From positions 2,006,612 to 2,070,611 of the forward strand of contig OZ038382.1 in assembly GCA_964036045.1 (NCBI GenBank): DNA of 64,000 bases. The letters run 5' to 3'. Source of the DNA: Eutreptiella sp. 'Long Island Sound 2002'. Lineage: Eukaryota > Euglenozoa > Euglenophyceae > Eutreptiales > Eutreptiaceae. The notes under the pieces were generated by a model. It had not been told where the DNA came from. It saw only the letters and a list, made by a program, of their open reading frames with translations, and did no database searches. Each line of letters starts with the position of its first letter. Position 1 is the first letter of the stretch. The translations under genes were made by a program, and so were the position numbers. Below, one piece after another: positions 55,106 through 64,000 of this stretch.

Positions 55106-58100
55106 GTACCATATTGAGTGGGATGAATTTTCTCTTAGTCCTAAACCAGCCCTAGTACTAGCATTACCTAAATGTCCAGCAGGACAAATTTTCGTCGGTA
55201 AGTTGTCTCAGAAAAAGGATTTATTTCATCGATACACTGCGAGGAGCTATTTAAAGTAAAGTAAAGTAAAAAGTAAAGTAACAAATAATGCAAGTACTTA
55301 TCAAGCGTTACAGCTGTAACCAAGAAATCTATACTTTTACAAAAAAATTCTTTTAACACTACCCCAGAATTCTTGCTAACTAAATTTCTTTTCCAAAAAT
55401 CTGAAGTTTTTTCCACTCTTCCTTGCCCCAAAAAGGATTGCGAGATTTTATTTCATTTTGTACAAGTTCACCACGAGAACGAATTCTGTTGTCCTCAAAG
55501 CTATCAAAAAAATCAGAATTACCAAGATTCAGATTTAAAACATAAAAAATTTTGCTGTTACAATATTCTCCCGTCTTTCTAGAAAATCCTTACAACAATT
55601 TGTTATTTCAAGTGTAGAATTCAAATGCATACGACCTATTTTCCCGAAATTACAAATATTGTTCATAAAGAACTTAAAAGATCTTTGACTTGTTGTACAC
55701 CCTTAAAATGCAATCGTACACGAAGGCCCTTTTTTTTTAATGCTTGTAGAGTTGGATTTTCCCAGTGTAAACATTGAGCGAAAAATTTACGATCCTGATT
55801 TTACCACAAAATTTTTTCTGTGGTAAATAAATTTCTTGAAGAAAAACAAAAATAGGAATCTTCGATTTGTTAAGAATAACCCAAATAAAAGCGTTTCTTT
55901 TCTCCATTGCCAGATACGAACTGTACTAGGAACAAGTGCAATTGAAAAAACTCCAAACTCTCTACGAAAATACATTCCCGGATTTTTAACAATTTCATGA
56001 AATAATTATTTTGGCTATACCAAAAATAACAGAATTTCCACCATCTGGTATCAAAGAAATCTTCGCAAAGCGAACATAAAATTCTTTTTCATTACGATTT
56101 TAACTTGCCTTCTATGCTAGAAAAGCAAATAGAATCAGATAATTGATAATCAAAACGAAGATTTTAAGGCGAGATGCTATACAAATTTCGTTTGTTGCTC
56201 ATTGAAGACTTTGCCCTCAAGCTCAGCCCCGGCTCAATGTGGTGGTGCTGTAGTCTCCCCTCTGTAGAGAGCGATGGTATCAACAGATCAACTTGCATGG
56301 AGCTTTTTTGTTCCGCTGTATATTTTCTGGACAGTGCACACTAAAGCGAATTACCCTTACCCTTGCGACGCCTGCGGCTCGCAGTAAGCGCTCCTATGGT
56401 CATCTGCCGGTGACTATCGTGGGGCTAACCCACGTCCTTTTGCTTTTTGTTGGGGAAAGTCCTGCTGCCATCTGGGAATTGCGGTTGTGCCTCAGAGTCA
56501 AGGAGTTGGAGCAGCAGATGACCAAGCTGAAGGGGCAGATGCAGGAGGCCCTCGATGAAGTAGACACTCAGAAATCCAATCTGCATCTCGAGCGCACGGT
56601 GTTGGAGCGGGAGCGAGAGAAACTGAACGAAACCAAGAGCAAACTGGACAAGTGTGCCCTTGTCTCACTGGACGTTGTGCAGTCCCCTCCTCACTGTTAA
56701 TGAATTCCTGCTGGGTCCATGAACCATTGTTTCGTACCATTCCCTGTTGATACTCTGTGACCGACTCCGGATGCTGCATGGTGGGCCACCCATGCTTGCC
56801 CTGTCCTGTACAATCCGCCTTCGGGCAGCTCTCACTTGCTTATGGGCGGCGGGGGGGGGGGATCCCACCCCAGCTCGCATACAAGACGGGGGGGCTGGGG
56901 GAGCAAATGCAGTGAGATGGGATCAGGCAACCAAAAGGATCAATCCAAAATGTTGTTGTCATGTATGCTCAAAAATGATGCATTTTGTGGAGTAGCAATA
57001 TCACCCACTGGTTTGCACACCCATGTCCGGCCACAGTCAGGCCCACATTCTATGCGGTACTGAGCAGGAGCACCCCGTGCCCAGTCACAAAGTGGGCCTA
57101 TGTGATTGCCAAGGAGGGCAACCAACAAGGAAGACGTCCAAGGGCAAGACACCCCTCTTTTGCTGGACACTAACGATAGGGGCCACCAGAGCACCATCCT
57201 TGGGCATGATGCTCAGCGCCCTGCTATGCCAGGGGAGCAGAACCTGGTGAAATAAAGCACTGGTCAGGTGCTATGCCACCATGATTGCCACGGCTGACTA
57301 TGAGCCGCCACACACACCTACTTACAGCAAGCAGTGCTGTCCCATATAAAGCAGGACACAGCCCAGCCAACAAACCAGGGCAAAAGCAAGCAGCTCAAGG
57401 CTGTATGAGGGCCCTAAGCCACACCACAAGGGAGAAGTCCATTGCCCTCTGTGCATGCGGAGGCCCGCATCCGGCGTGGGCAATCCCTTGGCACGGCAAA
57501 GCATCTCAGAGACTCGTCATACAGGCGCTGATCCGTCAAGGATAGTTGATTCCATGAGTGCGTTGGTTTCGGATGAGGGTGCAGGCTTCAGTGACCCTGG
57601 GCCCCAGAACCCCCCCGCCCCAACCAGCCCGTGATGGGAGCATCATTTACAGTCACATGCACTGGGATCCTCACAAGAATATCTGCAGGCACCCTTTTCA
57701 TGTGCTTGACACACAGAGTGACAAGTGCGTCATCACACATGAAAAAGGTTGTGGCTGCAGCACCAAGGTTCAGTTTATGCCACATTGGCATCAATAATGT
57801 CAATGAGACATACTCTCAGTCTCAGTGCGTCACGCAGTCACAGCATTCACATCGCATCTACAATCATCTTCAGTTTCACATCAATCACACTCACCTGCAC
57901 ACATCATCTACAATCACGTGCCACTGGGATGCTCATCAACACGTCTGCATTTGCACCCTTCACAAATTTGGCACAGCTGTGCAACAGGATGCCATCAAGC
58001 CCTTTGGCACCGGCTCATGAACAGCTCCACTCAGCTTCATGCACACATCGACACCGCCAACATCACGAACATGCGTTTTTGATTGCAGCCCCACTGCATC

Positions 58101-60858
58101 ACTGAGTATGGTGCTGTCAGTCACAATGATATCAGCTGCGTCGACAGCAGCAGCCTCATGCATTGGAAAGCATCAGATGGTGTGCATAACCACTACAAGG
58201 GGGGGATGGGATTTCAGGCGGGGATAATTTCATTGCAAAATTGTGTCTTTAAGGAAGGTGGTGCAATTTTCCCCAGGGGTGTCGGCAGTGCAGTGAAGAC
58301 GCCAATGAATGGCACTGCGAACTGTGGGTCCATAGTTTTTGGGCAAGTGTTTGGAACAGCAGATTCTTTCGGATGTTGTGAACCAATGCTGCATTCATGG
58401 GCAATTTGATTGGCAAATCTTTCTGACTCTGAACGGAGAATGGGCTTGCAAGTTAGGGTGCACCACGGGGGTCACACTGGAATTGAAGGTCTGCCCCAGG
58501 TGTTTGTGCCACTGAAGAAGACCCTGAATCCTCATCTCAATCCAGCACCAATGGAATACTCAACAGGTGACTGTTCAGGGGCCCGGAGAGCACGTTTGAC
58601 ACATTTCGTGGTGCCTGGGGCTCGAACCACTGACTTCCCTTTTGCAGTTGATTCGTGCCATGCTCTTCCTTGAGTCGAGCGCACAGGCGCATTCCGCGCC
58701 CTTGTCCTGCAGGAGCATCAAAGGTCTCAAGTCGAAACCCGCTGCGGCACACATGCAACTCCTAGAGACTGACAAAGAAATGGATGCACTGAAGAAAAAA
58801 CTCAGGGAACGCACCAAACGGTACGTGTGCCCATGCCTTTGTGCACTCTGTTGCTCCATAAGGCTACACCCACTGCACCCACTGCCACGCCTTTTCAGCT
58901 GCTCATTGGTTGCAGGCCAGACACGCCACTAATGTCTGTTACGGGAGCTCAGTTTCATAGGATTCAGCCCTGTACTATGTGCCACTCAGTCATATCCGCT
59001 GCTGTCGCATCAGGGAATTGGTAGGGCCCAGCAGCGTCCGGTGTCCAACTCAGAAGAACTCAGCTCCGATCCCCTCTCATTTAGGGGACGCTGGTGGCAA
59101 GTCTGTTCCGGGTGGACCGCTTTCTTTTGGACCCCTCCAGTCCGTTCCCCTCGTGTCCTCCTCTCCTTTCGGATTTGTTCTTTCATGCATTTTCTTCAAC
59201 AACACCCCACAGGGGGAGGCCGCGCCCTGTCCTTGTACGCACCCCCCCCCTTTTGCGCCGGCAAGCGGCGGGTTGCTCTTTTCGGCCATGCCGGTAATGC
59301 ATGGTGTCTTTATCCGACACTGATTGCTGATGTCTGACTGACAGCTACTGACTGTGATTGTCTGACTACTGTAGTCAGACATGATGTTCTGTTTTCTGTT
59401 TCAGACACAGTGTGTGTCTTGAGGTTCAACCAGGTTTGGCATAGAGAATAAAGATGCATTTATGCCTGACTGTGGAGTGCATTACCTCTGGTTTGCATTT
59501 GTCTGTTTTTTAATTAGGTCACACCCCCCCCTTGCGCGGTGGTTGCCTTTGTGGCGCTCCGACATACAAGCTATTTTGATTTGAGACCCTCACGTAGTGA
59601 TCCGACCCATACGTCACGGCATTTCGGTGTGCACATGCGTGACGCTGTTTGTCAGGTCTGAGTGAGTGCAAAGCATTTGTATGTCTGTCATCTTTGAGGG
59701 TTCTTTGAGGGTTACCAAGTCTGGTCTGGAAAATAAAGATGCACTCTTTTCAGTCTGTGGAGTGCCTCAGCCTCTGTTTGTCATTTCATCATCATTCAAA
59801 TAGGTCTCATCCCCTGGTCGGCACAGCGGAACTGGGCCGCTTTAATTTGGTGCTGATAACAAGAAAACTAGCGGTGAACTTCAAATAGCAAATAGCAAAT
59901 AGCAAATAGCAGCGATGGCTGTCTGATGAGAGGCATCTTTGCAGCCGCTCAAACAAGAATCATCAAATGGATCCCCTTGGGCAGCAGAAGGCCGAGAATC
60001 ATGGGTTTGGCGAGGTGTACGATCTGACGCCCCCCCGCACCATCTGGACCATGTGGACCATGGGATTGCTGCATGGGGATCCGTCCGCTGTGGTACTGTC
60101 CCCCCGGGGTATTTGCCGGGCGTATTGCTGTTGGCATACCCCCGCTGGAGATTGACTGCCTTCGTCTAATCGCCGTTGGGCCCAACGATCCCCGGTGTAT
60201 TTCGTCCCAAATATTCTGGTCTACTCCCCACAGCATTGACTAAACATAGACCAAGGTCGGTCTCTCTGAAGTCTGTTGGTTGTTGTTGTTTCTTTCTTCT
60301 GTGGCACTAGCAAAGAGCCATGGCTCTTGCACACGTATTTTCTTCTTGATCCTCTTTCCAATGGTCTTTGGGGACATTGTTTCTTGTTTTGATTGTGGTT
60401 TTGGTCCTGTTCTGTTATACTGCTGTCCTGTGATGCTGTTATGTAGTACTGCGAAATTGTCATCGTGTCGCGCTATGTTACTGCAATGCTGATATACCGC
60501 TATGTTGCTGTATTGTTTTGAGCACTGACTGGTCCAAGGATTGTATTTGATCTCTACTTGATTTCCACTACATTGGGGTGGCATACAACCAACAGCGACC
60601 ACGATGGAGGGGAGGGGCATGCTGCTTCTGTCTGCACGTTGGCATTGTTGCAGCTGCAATGAGCTTCACCGGCAGATGGCCGCCACGGAAATGCACCAGA
60701 TGCAGGAGCACGATCACGACATCTGGCCCCGCATGCCAACGATACTGGGCGTGCATCGCGGATCGCTTCCAAGCCAGCAAGTCTCCCCAGGTACGGCCGT
60801 GCCAAGGGATGAACGTGAGACCAGAGTCGGATTTTCTGCCGATCATTGGCCATACTGA
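53042..60858 (+). CDS. Coiled-coil protein, 5 exons, 233 aa
   Basis: Exons are 53042-53146, 53253-53380, 56496-56651, 58713-58820 and 60654-60858 (TGA). Introns are GT-AG; the first is phase 0 and the other three are all phase 2, and every junction restores frame. The start MEQESATLQIHWEMG is the first ATG in frame. Exon 2 has QLKERQSLAKIECLLEQN. Exon 3 is a clear coiled coil (RVKELEQQMTKLKGQMQ, then VLEREREKLNETKSKL). Exon 4 has QLLETDKEMDALKKKLRE. The last exon begins NELHRQMAATEMHQMQ and ends in a non-helical tail. Heptad-like hydrophobic spacing runs through exons 2 to 5. No named family; a structural or scaffold role is the only reasonable guess. Exon 5 could alternatively be cut at 'CAG|gtacgg' near 60791 with further exons downstream. 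Confidence 0.65.
54390..54472. repeat. (CA)n-rich tract
   Basis: CA repeats with interspersed GCA in intron 2 of the coiled-coil gene. Open in several frames, hence long Thr-His and Cys-Val artefact ORFs. A pure (CA)n tract follows a poly-C run at 55060-55104. Confidence 0.9.
55105..56215. other. AT-rich island inside an intron, possible organelle or foreign insertion
   Basis: Composition changes abruptly just after the (CA)n tract at 55104 and reverts near 56215. The 1.1 kb is strongly A+T-rich, without the G-tracts typical of the rest. It carries several protein-like readings on both strands. Plus-strand text begins WYHIEWDEFSLSPKPALVLA. Minus-strand texts include MYFRREFGVFSIALVP, a frame with QALKKKGLRVRLHFKGVQQ, and EKEFYVRFAKISLIPDGG. 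These look like decayed coding sequence, and codon choice is AT-ending. I do not recognise the proteins; a plastid or mitochondrial insertion is the leading idea. Confidence 0.5.
57540..58600 (+). other. Intron 3 of the coiled-coil gene, repeat-bearing
   Basis: Two related 'cactgggatcctcacaa(g)' / 'cactgggatgctcatcaa' blocks at about 57660 and 57925, CA-rich spacer, no recognised domain. A minus-strand B-box-like GGTTCGAGCCCC lies at about 58611-58622, possibly another tRNA-derived repeat. Confidence 0.35.
59410..59820 (+). repeat. Imperfect tandem duplication, about 285-bp period
   Basis: The block containing 'aataaagatgca', 'tgtggagtgc' and 'aggtc(t/a)ca' occurs at about 59425-59525 and 59705-59805. 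Both carry AATAAA. They lie in intron 4 of the coiled-coil gene. Confidence 0.65.
59884..59912. repeat. Short tandem repeat (aaatagca)n
   Basis: Four copies of an 8-bp unit. Confidence 0.9.
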
Positions 60859-61560
60859 TTAGAGTGACGTTTCGGGACTGATAGTGCCACTGGCAGTGGC
60901 ATTGCCCGCTGTTGGTTCTGTTCTGGCCGCAAACCATTTTCGGCAGGGGTTTTCGGCAAAGGTGCGAACAATTTTAGTGCTTGGGCTTTGCACATGACGT
61001 GGAGTGGCACTGAGAGTGGGGGGGTCCTGTAGACTCTCTTTTTGTATTAGGACGGCCCTTATCAAGACTGAATATTGGGACCGAGCTGGTGGTGAAGTAG
61101 GGCACGCATGCAACAGCTTGAAGTGTACGAAAGTTGGTGGATGCTATACATTTGATAGTTCGGGTGCGGTTTCACTTAGCACGGATTTTTTTTGCAAAAG
61201 GCATTGGAAGTTTGAGACTTCTTGGTTTGGAGCGAGACAGCAGTGAAGCAGAAAGCAACAGCAAATACTGAGGATACTAAGGATTTGGAGAGTGAAAAAA
61301 AAATTGGTGGTATTGAATCACATTGCGGTGAAGCGAAAGCCAAGTACCAAAATTTGTGGGTCAAATATGGCTCAAAATAAATTTAGACCACTTGTTTGAG
61401 CACCCCAAGTGATCTAGGATTTTTGGAAAAAATCAAATGGGCAATTTGGGGATTCACATTGTAGCACAGGGGCCAGGGTGGAATGTGGGAATTCGGGCAG
61501 TTTGGGTGCCTAGCATGCCCATTGAGGGGGCTATTTGCATTGGAACCAACCTAGGTGATG
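60859..61560 (+). other. 3' flank of the coiled-coil gene
   Basis: No supported ORF; sequence between the gene and the next satellite module. Confidence 0.4.
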
Positions 61561-61570
61561 AACTAACAAG

Positions 61571-63725
61571 TCACCTCGAAGAGAGGTTGTTAGATCAAGC
61601 GCAGGCGCAAGCATCGTATACCCCCCCCCCCTTTTTTAGGGTCGTTCGCGTAGCATACCCCAATGTATGGTTTCTAACGTCCAACCCCTTGTAAAATCAT
61701 CATTTTAGGACCAAAAATAATCCCCCAATGATTTTTTGGATTTTGACCCCCGTACCCCCCCGCACCTGGGTACCCCTTTTTGGGGGTGGGGGTGGGGGGG
61801 GTGGGGGGGTCAAAAATTCTTTGCGTATTGTGGGCCGCTGTGTGTGTATTTGGACCTGGGTCCTGAAGAACTTTTTTCTTGTATATGGACCCCCTAACCC
61901 ATGGCGGGGTCCCGGGTCCCAACTCCAGGTACCCCCAGTCGGCCCCCCATATGGCCCATATGGCTCGCAGAGGTGGTTAGATCAAAGCCACGCAGACGTA
62001 TATAGTGAAAACACCACATACCCCCCATTTTGGGCCTTTTTGGGCCTAGTCGCGTACCCTACCCCAAGTGGTTGAATTGTTAGTTTAACCCCTTGTAAAA
62101 TCATTATTTTGTCCAATAAACGCATCCCCCAATGAGTTTTTGGTCTGGACCCCCCCAGACCCCCCCCCCCCCATTTGAAACCCACTTTTTGGAGCTTTTG
62201 AGGGAGGTGGGCGGGGGTCAAAAAATGATCCCCCCCTTTTTTGGGTCGAAAATCATGAATCTTTTGGTTTTTTTTCGATTTTGAGCCGAAAAAGTGTTTC
62301 CGGGTCCCGACTCCATGGGGTTTGTATGGGGCGGAGTGGGACGAGCGCTTCAGCAGTATATGCACTTTCATTTTGGCGACCTCAGTGACCCCGTGGTACC
62401 CACTCTGAGGGGTGTGAGTGGGGATGTTGTGACAGTAGGTGCCTACTAGGATACGAAAGGACGTTTTTTGCAGTCTGTAGCCTTGCCGAGGGCCGGTCAC
62501 AACCCGTGCCAAAGACGCGAAATGGCTGTTTCCACCAACAATGGCGTAGTGAATGGGCCGGCACACAACCTGCTTATGCAGGTTTTTACCCTGGGCAGCT
62601 CAAAAATCAAAGTTTTCGGAGCTTGTTTTTATGATTTTGTAACCACACAAAAAAAAAGACCATCCAAGGTATGTAAAGCATGGTTTAGGCCGTATTCATG
62701 TGTTTTTCACCCTATTTGGGAATAAGTTGGGGGGGGGGGGGGGGGGTCTCCCAAGGGATGGGTACACAACCTGCTTGTGCAGTTTTTCAGCCCGGACAGC
62801 TCAAAAATCGGAGTTTTCGAACTTTATTTTTTTGACATTATGACCACCTAAAATGACCATCCAAGGTATGTAAAACATGTTTTAGGCCGTATTTACGTGT
62901 TTCTCACCCTATTTGCGTATTGGGCGGCCGGGGGGGGGTTTCTCCCAAGGAATTGGTACACAACCTGCTCATGCAGTTTTTCACTCTGGACAGCTGAAAA
63001 ATGGAAGTTTCCCAAACTTATTTTTTTGATATTGTGATCCCTTATAATGACCATCCAAGGTATGTAAAGCATGTTTTAGGCCGTATTTACGTGTTTTTCA
63101 CCCTATTTGGGTATTGGGCCGGGGGGGGGGGGGGCTCCCAGGATTTGGTGCACAACATCCAAATGCAGTTTTTCACCCTGGACAACTCAAAATAGGAAGT
63201 TTCCGAAACTTATTTTTTTGATACCATGATCACCTGAAATGGCCATCCAAGCTATGTAAAGCATGTTTTAGGCCGTATTTATGTGTTTTTCACCCTATTT
63301 GGGCATTGGGCGCATGGGTGGGGGGTCTCCCAAGGGATTGGTACACACACAACCTGCTGACGCAGTTTTTCACCTTGGACAGCTCAAAAATCGAAGTTTT
63401 CGCAGTTTTTTTTTGGATACCATGATCACTTAAAAGGATCCTCCAAGGTTTGTAAAGCATGTTTTAGGCCGTATTTACGTGTTTCTCACCCTATTTTGGT
63501 ATTGGGTGCGCGGGGGGGGGGGGGGGCAAACCGGATTGGTACACAACCTGCAAATTGCAGTTTCTCAGCCCATATACAGCTCAAAAATCGAAGTTTTCGG
63601 AACTTATTTTTTTGATATTGTGATCACCTAAAATGACCATCCGCCCGTATTCATGTAGTTTTCACCCTATTTTGCGTGTGCGTTGCTTGGGGTACATTCT
63701 CTGCGAGGTGGACTTGCCAAAGGCA
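61571..63725 (+). repeat. Satellite module copy 3 (complete)
   Basis: Repeats the order seen in array 1: block 'cacctcgaagagaggttg' (61573), block 'ctcgcagaggtggttag' (about 61964), block 'aaatcatgaatcttttgg' (about 62249), then about six 190-bp units, then the terminal 'ctctgcgaggtggacttgcc' (about 63699). Total about 2.15 kb. The 'aaatcatgaatc' block lacks about 25 bp present in array 1 copies. Confidence 0.85.
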
Positions 63726-63744
63726 ATAGAATTCGATTTTTCAT

Positions 63745-64000
63745 GGAACCTTTCCGTTGCCCCTAGGATGGGATAGGTGATTATTTGGTGACAATAGGGT
63801 ACTTGAGCACCCATGGGGACGCACGTAGTAGCCGCTAGGCCTATGTAGCCCGTGCCATAGACCCTCCGAAAGCCCCAAAATTGCTGTTGCGTAGGCTGTT
63901 TAATGACACTTGAAAGTTTTTCACATTTCCACTTTTTCCGAAACCTTTTTGTTGCCCCTAGGATGGGTTTGGGTGATCATTTGGTGACAATACGTGTACT
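63745..64000 (+). repeat. Another satellite, about 193-bp period (incomplete)
   Basis: The block 'gttgcccctaggatggg' through 'atttggtgacaata' occurs at 63758-63802 and again at 63951-63994, giving a period of about 193 bp. The window ends within the second unit. Confidence 0.7.

Overview
This is nuclear DNA of a eukaryote, most likely a protist. Genes are split by GT-AG introns of 0.3 to 3 kb, gene density is low, satellite arrays and retroelement wrecks fill much of the window, and homopolymer G and C tracts are everywhere. There are no bacterial-style operons. An alveolate alga such as a chromerid is my guess from overall style only; no marker gene fixes the organism.

Layout. 0-5 kb: a long intron-free ORF that looks like a Penelope-like reverse transcriptase with an N-terminal GIY-YIG-like segment, preceded by a duplicated repeat into which a small inverted-repeat element has inserted. 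5-11.5 kb: one FHA-domain exon on the minus strand, otherwise no recognisable gene. 11.5-16.5 kb: a four-exon plus-strand gene encoding a Nudix hydrolase that splices in frame into a GNAT acetyltransferase. 16.5-19.9 kb: noncoding, with tRNA-derived repeats. 19.9-32 kb: a large array of 190-bp satellite units and associated blocks, with a 200-N assembly gap, interrupted at 28.7-30.7 kb by a segment holding a broken GH18 chitinase fragment and a 48-bp minisatellite. 32.6-37.9 kb: two decayed YLDD-type retroelements in opposite orientation; the first is interrupted by a second, older copy of the Penelope-like family. 40.0-40.7 kb: a decayed DDE transposase and a small zinc-finger ORF. 45.5-52.2 kb: exons of an unrecognised multi-exon gene. 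53.0-60.9 kb: a five-exon coiled-coil protein gene whose second intron carries a 1.1-kb AT-rich island of foreign composition. 61.6-64 kb: a second complete copy of the satellite-bearing module and the start of another satellite with a similar (about 193 bp) period.

The cellular genes do not form a pathway. Two things stand out. First, both copies of the Penelope-like RT share a motif C of the form F-K/R-D-N instead of the usual xxDD, and one of them has a GIY-YIG-like segment at its N terminus. Second, the satellite blocks keep the same module order at two loci 41 kb apart, which suggests the array moves or copies as a unit.
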